A stretch of DNA of 64,000 nt from Peptostreptococcaceae bacterium (lineage in GTDB: Bacteria; Bacillota; Clostridia; Peptostreptococcales; Peptostreptococcaceae): positions 124,001 through 188,000 of the forward strand of contig CABIZO010000001.1 in assembly GCA_902363255.1 (NCBI GenBank), written 5' to 3'. The notes under the pieces were generated by a model. That model was not told where the DNA came from, did not search any database, and was given only the letters and a program-made list of their open reading frames with translations. Position numbers and translations under genes: made by a program. This document shows, piece after piece, positions 1-8,401 of the stretch (positions are counted from its first letter, which is position 1; each line of letters opens with the position of its first letter).

Positions 1-1
1 T

Positions 2-508
2 AAAATAAGAGATACTTCTTCTTCTCATGAAAGAGTTAATATAGTTGAAGTTATGGGAAGACACTGTGGTGACTTAGCTTTATATTCAGGTCTTGCTGGT
101 GGAGCAGAAACAATAATAGTGCCAGAAATTGACTATAAAATAGAGGACATATGTCTAAGATTAGAAACAACTAAAAAAAGAGGAAAAAGACATAGTATAA
201 TCGTATTAGCAGAAGGTGTTGGCCATGCTAGTGATATAGGAAAAGAAATAGTTGAAAGAACTGGTGCAGACCTTAGAGTAACAGTACTAGGTCATGTTCA
301 AAGGGGAGGAAGCCCAACTGTATCAGATCGTTTATTAGCAAGTAGATTGGGAGTAAGAGCAGTTGAATTACTTCTAGATGGCAAGTCTGCTAGAGTAGTC
401 GGAGTAAGAGATGATAAGGTAATAGACATGGAAATACATGAAGCTTTATCTATGAAAAGAGATTTTGATAAAGAAAGCTATCAAATGGCTCAAATATTAT
501 CTATATAA
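2..508 (+). CDS. pfkA: 6-phosphofructokinase, 3' part only
   Basis: ATP-dependent 6-phosphofructokinase, the committed step of glycolysis, in the cytoplasm. The gene enters from the left edge; the reading frame is open from base 2 and reads through RDTSSSHER and VEVMGRHCGDLAL, the region before and including the MGR substrate-binding motif of bacterial PfkA. The later HVQRGGSPTVSDR motif is also typical. About half of a ~320-residue enzyme is present; the ATG at 53 is internal and not the start. It is followed 22 bases later by pyk, a common firmicute pfkA-pyk pair. A PfkA can also phosphorylate tagatose-6-phosphate in some bacteria, which matters for the amino-sugar island at 17-26 kb; that link is inference. 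Confidence 0.95.
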   Translation, partial: KIRDTSSSHERVNIVEVMGRHCGDLALYSGLAGGAETIIVPEIDYKIEDICLRLETTKKRGKRHSIIVLAEGVGHASDIGKEIVERTGADLRVTVLGHVQRGGSPTVSDRLLASRLGVRAVELLLDGKSARVVGVRDDKVIDMEIHEALSMKRDFDKESYQMAQILSI

Positions 509-530
509 CACATTTAGGAGGATATAAATA

Positions 531-2291
531 ATGCTTAAGAATGCTAAGAAAACAAAAATAGTTTGTACCTTAGGACCAGCTTCTCAAAGTGAAGAAACTT
601 TAACTAAATTAATAGAGAGTGGTCTTAATGTTTGTAGATTCAACTTCTCTCATGGTTCTCATGAAGAGCATAAGGGAAGAATGGATGTTGTAAAAAAAGT
701 TAGAGAGCAACTTAAGAAACCTGTTGCAATATTATTAGATACTAAAGGTCCAGAAATAAGAACTGGAAATTTTGCAGATCCAGAAGTTTTCCTTGAAGAA
801 GGAAGTAAATTTACAATAACTATGTCAGATGTTGTGGGGACAAAGGAAATCTGTACAGTAAGTTATAAAGGATTAGCTAATGATGTTGTAAAAGGTGATT
901 TAATTCTAATAGATGATGGTTTAGTTGGATTAAGAGTTGAAGAGGTTGCAGGAGAAGAAATTCACTGTGTAGTAGAGAACTCAGGTATAGTTAAAAACCA
1001 CAAAGGCGTAAACGTTCCCGGAGTAAAAATAAACTTACCAGCATTAACTCCTAAAGATATATCTGATATAGAATTTGGTATAACTCAAGGAATAGATTTT
1101 ATAGCTGCTTCATTTGTTAGAAAAGCATCTGATGTTCTTGCTATAAGAGAAGTATTAGAAAATAATAATGCTACAGATATACAAATTATATCAAAAATAG
1201 AAAACCAAGAAGGTGTAGATAATTTAGATGAAATATTACAAGTTTCTGATGGTTTAATGGTAGCTAGAGGTGACTTAGGAGTTGAAATACCAACTGAAGA
1301 AATGCCAATAGTTCAAAAAGAAATGATTAAAAAATGTAATGAATTAGGAAAACCAGTTATAACTGCTACACAAATGCTTGATTCTATGATTAGAAATCCA
1401 AGACCTACAAGAGCTGAAGTAACTGACGTTGCTAATGCTATATATGATGGAACGGATGCCATAATGTTATCTGGAGAAACTGCTGCAGGTAAATACCCAG
1501 TGGAAGCAGTTAAAACAATGGCAGCTATAGCTAAAAGAATAGAAGAAACTTTAGATTATGATAATATATTAAGAAGCAAAGGATTAAACAATACTAACGT
1601 TACAGATGCTATAAGTTATGCAACTTGTACAACAGCTAAAAGTTTAAGTGCTTCTGGAATAGTTACATCAACTTCTTCAGGACATACAGCAAGAATGGTT
1701 TCTAAATTTAGACCGAATACACCAATAATAGCGGCTACTCCAAATGAAAAAACTAGTAGACAATTATCATTAAGCTGGGGTGTTTATACAGTAAACTGTC
1801 AACAAGCAGGAAATACAGATGATCTTATAGATAACTCAATAGATGCAAGTAAAAGAGAAGGATTTATTCATGATGGAGAATTAGTAGTTATAACTGCAGG
1901 TGTTCCAACTGGCGTAAGTGGAACAACTAACTTAATAAAAGTTCATGTTGTAAGTGAAGAAATATGCCAAGGTATAGGGATAGGAAGAACTACAGTAGAA
2001 GGTAACGTACGCTTTGTAAAAAGTGGAGAAGTTTGTGAAAACTTTAATGAAGGAGATATATTAGTTACTAACATGACTGATAAAGAAATGAATCCTTATA
2101 TAGAAAAAGCTGCTGCTATAGTAACAGAAGATGGTGGAATGACTTCTCATGCTGCTATAGTTGGAATTAACTTAGGAAAACCAGTTATTGTATCAGCTAC
2201 AAATATACTATCAAGTGTTGAAAATGGTGAATTAATAACAGTTGATACTACAAGAGGTGCTGTATACAGAGGTTCAAGTAGAGTTTTATAA
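531..2291 (+). CDS. pyk: Pyruvate kinase with C-terminal PEP-utiliser domain
   Basis: Pyruvate kinase, converting phosphoenolpyruvate and ADP to pyruvate and ATP. The N-terminus (KTKIVCTLGPAS), the NFSHGSHEEH segment, the catalytic-lysine region IISKIENQEG and the MVARGDLGVEIP motif are all present. At 586 residues it is about 110 longer than E. coli PykF; the extra C-terminal piece (about 475-586) carries GGMTSHAAIVG, the phosphohistidine-type mobile domain of PEP-utilising enzymes, found in many Bacillus and Clostridium pyruvate kinases. The ATG follows GGAGG at good spacing. It is co-directional with pfkA and probably co-transcribed with it; a hairpin at 2427-2466 ends the unit. Confidence 0.97.
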   Translation: MLKNAKKTKIVCTLGPASQSEETLTKLIESGLNVCRFNFSHGSHEEHKGRMDVVKKVREQLKKPVAILLDTKGPEIRTGNFADPEVFLEEGSKFTITMSDVVGTKEICTVSYKGLANDVVKGDLILIDDGLVGLRVEEVAGEEIHCVVENSGIVKNHKGVNVPGVKINLPALTPKDISDIEFGITQGIDFIAASFVRKASDVLAIREVLENNNATDIQIISKIENQEGVDNLDEILQVSDGLMVARGDLGVEIPTEEMPIVQKEMIKKCNELGKPVITATQMLDSMIRNPRPTRAEVTDVANAIYDGTDAIMLSGETAAGKYPVEAVKTMAAIAKRIEETLDYDNILRSKGLNNTNVTDAISYATCTTAKSLSASGIVTSTSSGHTARMVSKFRPNTPIIAATPNEKTSRQLSLSWGVYTVNCQQAGNTDDLIDNSIDASKREGFIHDGELVVITAGVPTGVSGTTNLIKVHVVSEEICQGIGIGRTTVEGNVRFVKSGEVCENFNEGDILVTNMTDKEMNPYIEKAAAIVTEDGGMTSHAAIVGINLGKPVIVSATNILSSVENGELITVDTTRGAVYRGSSRVL

Positions 2292-2426
2292 GAATAAAAT
2301 AAAAAATAATTAATATATTTTACTATAGTACATTTATAGTTTGTTAAAGGTGTATGAATATTTAAAAAATAAATTTTAATACTATTATTGCACCTCTTAC
2401 CAAAAAATGGTACTATTATATAAAAT

Positions 2427-2466
2427 GACCACTTAGATAATAACAAAGTCTTAGTGGTTATTTTTA
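2427..2466 (+). terminator. Terminator after pyk
   Basis: An 11-bp stem (GACCACTTAGA / TCTTAGTGGTT, one mismatch and one wobble) is followed by a T-rich stretch. The rest of 2292-2590 holds the promoter of the next gene and no gene that I can see. Confidence 0.7.
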
Positions 2467-2506
2467 TAAAATAAATAATCAGAAAATTTGCAAAAATATG
2501 AAAATA

Positions 2507-2536
2507 TTGACGAATTGGGGTTTTATTCTGGATATT
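2507..2536 (+). promoter_or_regulatory. Possible promoter of the NSS transporter
   Basis: TTGACG at 2507-2512 and GATATT at 2531-2536 are spaced 18 bp. The -10 is weak, so this is tentative. Confidence 0.4.
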
Positions 2537-2590
2537 TATTTTTGGTTTTATTTTCCGTTACATTTATAAATAAAAAGGAGGGAGTAATAA

Positions 2591-4156
2591 ATGGCAGAAA
2601 ACAGAGAACAATGGGGTTCTAAGATAGGTCTTATCTTAGCGATGGCAGGAAATGCTGTTGGACTAGGGAACTTCTGGAGATTCCCGTATATAGCTGCTAC
2701 AAATGGTGGTGGCGCATTCATGATACCATACTTCTTCGCTCTAATAGTTATAGGTATACCTGTAATGTTGGTAGAATGGAGTATAGGTCGTTATGGTGGT
2801 GCTCATGGACATGGAACCGTGGGACCAATGATTTATCTACAAGCTAAAAAAGCTGTAAAACCAAAGTCTGCAATTATACTTGGAGCTCTTGCTGGAGCTA
2901 TAGCATTTGGAGTTACATTACTAGTTAACTCTTATTATACTCATATAATAGGTTGGTCATTAGGATATGCAGTACAATCATTAATAGGTGGTTATGCAGG
3001 TGTGGATGGTTCTACATTCTTCGTAAATTATATAACTGATCCTAAGATGTTAATATTCTGGGTAATATCATTAGCATTGCTTGGATGGGCAGTAATGAGA
3101 GGTGTATCTGAAGGTATAGAAGCCTGGGCTAAAGTAATGATGCCTACTATATATGTATTTGGTATTATACTTGTTATAAGAGCCTTAACATTAGGTGCAC
3201 CAGTTAATCCAGACTGGTCATCAATGCAGGGATTAAACTTCGTATGGAATCCTGATTTGAGTAAATTAACATCTGCATCTGTAGTAACTGCAACAGGGCA
3301 AATATTCTTCACATTATCTTTAGGTATGGGTATTATTTGTAACTATGCTTCTTATTTACAATCAGATGAAGATATAGTTGCAGCATCTGTTGCTACAGTT
3401 TCATTAAATGAATTTGCAGAAGTAATACTTGCTGGTACTTCTGTTATACCTATTTCTTATGCATTCCTTGGACCAGAAGGTATAAAAGGTAGTATAGGGC
3501 TTGCATTTATGGCACTACCAAATGTATTTGCTGATATGACTGGTGGTAGAATATTTGGTGCAGTATGGTTCTTCTTGTTATTCTTTGCTGGATTTACTTC
3601 TGCTATAGCAATGTACAACTACTTAGTTGCATTACTAGAAGAGGATTTAAATATACCAAGAAAGAAAGGTGCTGTGATTATATTCATAGCATACTTAATA
3701 GTAGGTACACCAATAGCTCTAGAATCAATAATTACAGGAACTGGTAACTTATTCTACTTTACAGAAGTTGATAACTGGATAGGTAACTATTTATTAATAG
3801 TTCTTGGATTGATAGAAATAATAGTTGTTGCTTGGTTAGTTAAAGACCCAGCATTAGATGAAATGAATAAAGGTGGTTTATGGAAGATACCAAAATGGTT
3901 CTTTAGATTATTCCATCAATTCTTAACACCAATTTGTATAATAGTATTCTTAGCTTTATTTACTAAAGACTATGCAGTAGCAGGTAACTTCAAACTGATA
4001 CCATCTTATATGGCAGGTAACGAGCAATTTGTTGTTTGGGTAAATCTTGCGAGGGCAGTAGTTGTATGTGTATTAATAGTTGGATTTATACAAACATACA
4101 AATCTATTAAATCTAAATATACTTCTGAGATAGAAAATAATAAAGTGGAAGCTTAA
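2591..4156 (+). CDS. Sodium-dependent amino-acid transporter, NSS family
   Basis: A neurotransmitter:sodium symporter family membrane protein, 521 residues. The start REQWGSKIGLILAMAGNAVGLGNFWRFPY is the conserved TM1 with the unwound NAVGLGNFWRFP sodium and substrate site; GAIAF, SLGMG and the TM8-like segments follow. About 12 hydrophobic segments are visible, with a longer C-terminal part than 11-TM members. Start ATG follows AAGGAGGGAG. The next gene encodes a 32-residue MetS-type small subunit, and by analogy with the Corynebacterium MetPS methionine/alanine transporter this pair probably forms one carrier. The amino acid carried cannot be told from sequence. Confidence 0.92.
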   Translation: MAENREQWGSKIGLILAMAGNAVGLGNFWRFPYIAATNGGGAFMIPYFFALIVIGIPVMLVEWSIGRYGGAHGHGTVGPMIYLQAKKAVKPKSAIILGALAGAIAFGVTLLVNSYYTHIIGWSLGYAVQSLIGGYAGVDGSTFFVNYITDPKMLIFWVISLALLGWAVMRGVSEGIEAWAKVMMPTIYVFGIILVIRALTLGAPVNPDWSSMQGLNFVWNPDLSKLTSASVVTATGQIFFTLSLGMGIICNYASYLQSDEDIVAASVATVSLNEFAEVILAGTSVIPISYAFLGPEGIKGSIGLAFMALPNVFADMTGGRIFGAVWFFLLFFAGFTSAIAMYNYLVALLEEDLNIPRKKGAVIIFIAYLIVGTPIALESIITGTGNLFYFTEVDNWIGNYLLIVLGLIEIIVVAWLVKDPALDEMNKGGLWKIPKWFFRLFHQFLTPICIIVFLALFTKDYAVAGNFKLIPSYMAGNEQFVVWVNLARAVVVCVLIVGFIQTYKSIKSKYTSEIENNKVEA

Positions 4157-4209
4157 TACAATTTTAATCTTATATATTTATAGATTAAATTTAAAGGATG
4201 GTGAATATA

Positions 4210-4308
4210 ATGACAGGAGCTGCTTGGGCTTTTATGCTAATAGTGTGGGTTATTATATTAGGTTGTGCTGGAATGGCACTAAGTAAAATAGTAAACCATG
4301 GGAAATAG
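4210..4308 (+). CDS. MetS-type NSS transporter small subunit (32 aa)
   Basis: A very short gene: ATG at 4210 after AAGGATGGTG, 32 codons then TAG. The peptide has a single hydrophobic helix (about residues 5-24, AWAFMLIVWVIILGC) and a short polar tail KIVNHGK. Its size, its single membrane helix beginning MTGAAW, and its position 53 bases after an NSS transporter match the MetS small-subunit family, needed for function of MetP-like symporters. It is shorter than many gene finders accept. A terminator follows at once, so it is the last gene of the transporter operon. Confidence 0.85.
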   Translation: MTGAAWAFMLIVWVIILGCAGMALSKIVNHGK

Positions 4309-4340
4309 ATTTTTAATAAGAAAAGGTAATTGAGATGAAA

Positions 4341-4372
4341 GGAGCCCTACAATTTTGTAGGGTTCTTTATAT
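4341..4372 (+). terminator. Terminator after the NSS operon
   Basis: A 10-bp stem AGCCCTACAA / TTGTAGGGTT closes on a tiny TT loop and runs into TCTTTATAT. Confidence 0.8.
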
Positions 4373-4472
4373 AAATGATAAATATATATAATAAAGAACT
4401 TATAAATAATATTATGAAAATATAGCACTTGAATTCTCTATATAGTATCATAATTATAAGGGGGGTGTATGT

Positions 4473-5165
4473 ATGAGTACAGGATTAGTAGTTATTACAA
4501 TTAACCAATTAATCTCTGAAACTAAGAAGTTCAAAGGTATGAAAGATAGAAAAAGACAAAAATACTTGGCTGATTTAGAAAAGTTAAAATCTGAATATGA
4601 GCAGGTAGAAGTACCAGAGTATTTTAGTAAACAATACAATCAACTTAATGGAAAAGGTAAAGAATTAGTTAAAGATATGAAGATGGGTAGAGATATTCAA
4701 GGGGTAGAGAATGATTTACCTATATATATAAGATATTTAAAAGCATCATTAAGAGATTTTAAGGGTGAAACAAATGTATTAAAAAATTATTTATTGGCAT
4801 TTTATTTAACTGCAGCATTGTTTTTAGCTTTAACGCCTCAATTTTACGGGTATATGTTGCCATTACTATTTTTAGTACCAATTGTATTGGGAGTTAAAGG
4901 TAGTAAGCAAAGATCAATAAATGGATTTTATATGAGTATGAGTATAGTTCCTATGGGATTTATGACTGGTGTTACATGGGTAAGATATGGATATCAAGCT
5001 ATGCAAAACTTTAATTACTATGTACAACAAATTGTAAATAGTGGATTATCACAAGGATTAGCAGAAAAATTGATATACATAGGGTCTATAGGAGGAGTAA
5101 TTTTACTTCTACTAGCATGTACACAATTTTATTTAGGATTAAAAAATAGAGATTTATTTATATAA
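4473..5165 (+). CDS. Unknown membrane protein with N-terminal coiled coil
   Basis: I do not recognise this 230-residue protein. Residues about 15-55 are highly charged and probably helical or coiled coil (KGMKDRKRQKYLADLEKLK). Residues about 105-225 hold about four hydrophobic segments, including LLAFYLTAALFLAL and a final GGVILLLLACTQFYLGL. The ATG follows a very strong AAGGGGGGTG. It stands alone: a terminator lies before it and another directly after its stop. No catalytic motif is visible. Confidence 0.75.
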   Translation: MSTGLVVITINQLISETKKFKGMKDRKRQKYLADLEKLKSEYEQVEVPEYFSKQYNQLNGKGKELVKDMKMGRDIQGVENDLPIYIRYLKASLRDFKGETNVLKNYLLAFYLTAALFLALTPQFYGYMLPLLFLVPIVLGVKGSKQRSINGFYMSMSIVPMGFMTGVTWVRYGYQAMQNFNYYVQQIVNSGLSQGLAEKLIYIGSIGGVILLLLACTQFYLGLKNRDLFI

Positions 5166-5190
5166 GGACTTTAATAGTCCTTATTTTTTT
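5164..5190 (+). terminator. Terminator of the unknown membrane protein gene
   Basis: AAGGACT-TTAAT-AGTCCTT hairpin followed by ATTTTTTT. It begins at the stop codon of the preceding gene. Confidence 0.85.
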
Positions 5191-5239
5191 GATAAAATAA
5201 ATGTTTGAAGTCTAAATTTAATTGTTCGGAGGAAAGCCT

Positions 5240-6598
5240 ATGTTATCAAAAGATAAAATGTACGTTGTAGAGATAGTTGATATAGGTCAAGGCGGAGTTG
5301 GAATTGGTAAATTCGAAGGATTTACAGTTTTTGTCGATGGCGGATTAGTAAAAGATAAGATTAAAGTTAAAATAACTAAATCAAAAAAGAACTATGCCGT
5401 TGGAGAAATAGTAGAAATATTGGAGACATCACCATATAGAGTTGAAAGAAAATGTAGTAAAGAACTTAAAGCATGTGGTGGATGTCAAATTCAAGAATTA
5501 GATTACAAAGAACAACTTAATATAAAAACTAATGAAGTCAAACAAGTTATAAGTAGAATAGGAAAGCTTGATGATGTAGTTATTCATGATGCTTTAGGAA
5601 TGGAAGAACCTTTCAGATATAGAAATAAGGCTCAATTCCCTATTCAAAAAGTAGATGGAGTACCTGTTATTGGTTTTTATAAAAAGAAGAGCCATGATAT
5701 TATACCAACAGACCAATGTATTATACAACATGATGTAAATGATAAAATAATTAAGATAATAAAAACTTATATAAGAGCTTATAAAGTTAGTATATATGAT
5801 GAAAAAACTCATACAGGAGTTTTAAGACATTTAGTGACAAAGGTAGGTTTTACTACTAAAGAAGTTATGGTAGTATTAGTTGCTAACGGAAGAAAATTAC
5901 CATATTTAAATGAATTAGCATCGGTACTAAAAGAAAATATTCCAGGGTTTAAAACTTTAGTAGTTAATGTAAATAGAGAGAAAACTAATGTAATATTAGG
6001 AAATGAAAATAGAATAATCTATGGAGATGGAAAAATTAATGATAATATAGGAGATTTAGTATTTGAAATATCACCGTTATCATTCTTCCAAGTTAACCCT
6101 GTCCAAACAGAAGTACTATATAATAAAGCATTAGAATATGCTAATTTAGGAGAAAATGATACAGTATTTGATATATACTGTGGAATCGGAACTATTTCAT
6201 TATTCTTAGCACAAAAGGCTAAAAAAGTATATGGGATAGAAATTGTAGAAGAAGCTATTAAAGATGCAAAGAGAAATGCGGAAATAAATAAATTAGATAA
6301 TGTAGAATTCTATGTTGGAAAAGCTGAAGAAGTCGTTCCAAAGATGTATAAACAAGGGAAACGTGCTAATGTGGTAGTGGTTGATCCTCCTAGGAAAGGT
6401 TGTGATGAAAAAGTACTAGATACAATTATATCTATGCAACCTGATAGAGTAGTATATGTATCATGTAATCCATCTACTTTAGCTAGAGATTTAAATTATC
6501 TAGACGAAAGAGGGTACAAATGTTTAGAAGTACAACCAGTGGATATGTTCCCTCATAGTGTTCATATTGAAAATGTGGCTCTTATAGTTAAAAAATAA
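5240..6598 (+). CDS. rlmD: 23S rRNA (uracil-C5)-methyltransferase, RumA/RlmD family
   Basis: SAM-dependent methyltransferase that makes 5-methyluridine in 23S rRNA. An N-terminal TRAM domain (residues about 5-60) is followed by an iron-sulphur cysteine cluster (CSKELKACGGCQI), the SAM site FDIYCGIGTISLF, the catalytic-region motif VVDPPRKGCDE and the nucleophile motif VSCNPSTLARDL. The start is ATG 5240, because the Shine-Dalgarno CGGAGGA (5227-5233) lies downstream of the TTG at 5222, which would otherwise open the frame. That leaves 452 residues, usual for the family. Firmicutes often have two paralogues (RlmCD type), so the exact target base is uncertain. Confidence 0.92.
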   Translation: MLSKDKMYVVEIVDIGQGGVGIGKFEGFTVFVDGGLVKDKIKVKITKSKKNYAVGEIVEILETSPYRVERKCSKELKACGGCQIQELDYKEQLNIKTNEVKQVISRIGKLDDVVIHDALGMEEPFRYRNKAQFPIQKVDGVPVIGFYKKKSHDIIPTDQCIIQHDVNDKIIKIIKTYIRAYKVSIYDEKTHTGVLRHLVTKVGFTTKEVMVVLVANGRKLPYLNELASVLKENIPGFKTLVVNVNREKTNVILGNENRIIYGDGKINDNIGDLVFEISPLSFFQVNPVQTEVLYNKALEYANLGENDTVFDIYCGIGTISLFLAQKAKKVYGIEIVEEAIKDAKRNAEINKLDNVEFYVGKAEEVVPKMYKQGKRANVVVVDPPRKGCDEKVLDTIISMQPDRVVYVSCNPSTLARDLNYLDERGYKCLEVQPVDMFPHSVHIENVALIVKK

Positions 6599-6600
6599 TA

Positions 6601-6635
6601 AAAAAGTAGAGAAGTAAAATTCTCTACTTTTTTTT
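6601..6635 (+). terminator. Terminator after rlmD
   Basis: AAAGTAGAGAA / TTCTCTACTTT stem with an eight-T tail. Confidence 0.88.
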
Positions 6636-6670
6636 GAGTAATTTAATGTTATTTATTTTAATTATATTTA

Positions 6671-7639
6671 TTATAATTCTATATCAATTGCTCCATCATT
6701 TTTTAGAGCATGTTTGTATATAGCTTCAGCAGCGCATAGATCAAATAATCCAATGCCAACACATTTGAAAACAGTAGTAGAATTTAATAAATCATCATTT
6801 AATTCACCAAATTGAAGAACTTTGCCTAAAGTTTGGACATCTTCTTCTTTGATTAAATTTGCTTTAATAGGTATACCCAAGTCTCCACTTTCTTCAATAG
6901 CAAATAAAGTATCTGTATAAATATAATCAGCAGACTCAATAACAGCGTTAGGAAGTTCTCTAGTATGAGGTTGATAAGAACCTATACCTATTATGTGTTT
7001 TCCTTTGTATAAATCAATTTCATCAGGAATAACAGGATTGGATGATGTAGTTGCACATATTATTATATCGCTTTTTTCTACAGCATCTTTGCTACAACTA
7101 CTTTTATGTAAGTTTACATTAGGAAGTAGTAATTGTAGTTTTTCTATGAAAGTATTTATTTTTGATTCTGTTCTACTGTATACATATACATCCTTGATTG
7201 GTCTAACTGCACATGTAGCTAATACTTGGAATAATGATTGAACCCCAGCGCCTATTATTGCGATAGAAGAGGCGTCTCTTTTAGCTAAATATTTTGAAGA
7301 TACGCCACCCACACAGCCTGTTCTTAAGGCAGTTAAATATGTACCATTTAATAAAGCTAAAGGTTTACCAGTTTTTATATCATTTAGCAAAGTAACACCT
7401 TGAGTTACATCCTCACCTATTTGACTATTTTTAGGATATACGGTTATTAATTTTGTAGAAAAATAATCTTCTTTAAAACAAGGCATTAATAAAAAAGGAT
7501 TTTCATTTTCTCCTAAATGAATACGGTCTGGTTGACTAAAATTACCAGATTCTTGTATTAATAATGCTTTTTCTATAGAACCTAATATATCTTCGATAGT
7601 TATATTTTGCTCCATGTACTTTTCGTTGATGATTAACAT
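6671..7639 (-). CDS. Ornithine cyclodeaminase / mu-crystallin family protein
   Basis: NAD(P)-dependent enzyme of the ornithine cyclodeaminase superfamily, 322 residues. The substrate-side motifs STKLITVYPKN and NGTYLTALRTGCVGGVSSKYLA come before the Rossmann motif IGAGVQSLFQVLA and a second-strand Arg (YSRTESK). Family members include ornithine cyclodeaminase, alanine dehydrogenase, ketimine reductases and SbnB-type enzymes, and I cannot separate these here. The start is the ATG at 7639: GGGGGAG (7650-7656) precedes it, whereas a further upstream ATG at 7699 has no ribosome site. It is a single gene convergent with rlmD, so no pathway context helps. Confidence 0.85.
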   Translation of the reverse strand: MLIINEKYMEQNITIEDILGSIEKALLIQESGNFSQPDRIHLGENENPFLLMPCFKEDYFSTKLITVYPKNSQIGEDVTQGVTLLNDIKTGKPLALLNGTYLTALRTGCVGGVSSKYLAKRDASSIAIIGAGVQSLFQVLATCAVRPIKDVYVYSRTESKINTFIEKLQLLLPNVNLHKSSCSKDAVEKSDIIICATTSSNPVIPDEIDLYKGKHIIGIGSYQPHTRELPNAVIESADYIYTDTLFAIEESGDLGIPIKANLIKEEDVQTLGKVLQFGELNDDLLNSTTVFKCVGIGLFDLCAAEAIYKHALKNDGAIDIEL

Positions 7640-7895
7640 ATTTTTTTTACTCCCCCTTAATTGATACTCTGATTTAATTATAGTTGTAAAAAAAAACAAA
7701 GTAAATTGATATTATATTAAAAAAATATAAATATATATTGCATTAAAAAATATAGAAAATATAATATGACATACTATTGATAAAAATTCATATAAATATG
7801 ATGCACAATATTGTAAATTAAGGAATAATATACTATAATAAATAGTGAATAGTATGCATTATAGTCAGAGAATAAAAAATAGGAGGCTAGTAAGC

Positions 7896-8090
7896 ATGGT
7901 TGAGTTAAAAAAAGATATTAGTGAAATTAAAGTTTGTAACCAATGTGGAGAAATTAATTATGATAATGTTAATTTCTGTCAGGATTGCGGAAGTATGTTA
8001 AAAGATTTTACTCATGTATTTTGTGACATTTGTGGAGCAAAAAACTCAATAGAAAATAAAACTTGTGATGAATGTAAAAACTTACTTTAA
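7896..8090 (+). CDS. Small double zinc-ribbon protein
   Basis: A 64-residue protein built of two zinc-ribbon halves, CNQCGEINYDNVNFCQDCG and CDICGAKNSIENKTCDEC, giving eight cysteines in four CxxC pairs. No other domain is present. The start is ATG 7896, nine bases after AGGAGG (7881-7886); the longer frame from 7845 has no site. Proteins like this are often predicted nucleic-acid or protein-binding adaptors; function is unknown. A terminator follows. Confidence 0.8.
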   Translation: MVELKKDISEIKVCNQCGEINYDNVNFCQDCGSMLKDFTHVFCDICGAKNSIENKTCDECKNLL

Positions 8091-8125
8091 AATTAAGACA
8101 ATTTAATTAAATATAGACCCTACAA

Positions 8126-8160
8126 AAATAGACTCTTTTGGCAGAAGGGGTCTATTTTTA
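8126..8160 (+). terminator. Terminator after the zinc-ribbon gene
   Basis: AAATAGAC / GTCTATTT outer stem with a partly paired interior and TTTTTAT tail. The rest of 8161-8401 is AT-rich leader before the flavodiiron gene with no clear gene. Confidence 0.75.
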
Positions 8161-8401
8161 TATGGAAATAAATTCAGTGTATTAATGTATAAATTATAAT
8201 ATGCAGTTACTTGATGAAGTAAATATGTGCTAGATTGATATAATAGAAATTTTATTTCAAATTTAATAAATAATATTAGTAATAAGTTTATAAACTATAA
8301 AAGTAGGGTAAATATAAATAAAAGACGAATGACAAAAAATTAACAAATGTGGAAATAGATAGTAAAATTTTAAATAATATTATGTAAAGGGGAGGTCAAT
8401 T

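Noticed and set aside
2147..2446. 99-codon antisense frame over the 3' end of pyk
   Set aside because: Covers the conserved PEP-utiliser domain and the pyk terminator; no ribosome site.
8340..8353. TTAACAAATGTGGA before the flavodiiron gene, similar to the HcpR-like palindrome
   Set aside because: One half-site is broken, and the nearest -10 (TATTAT 8378-8383) would put the transcription start at the ribosome site; spacing differs from the three good promoters.
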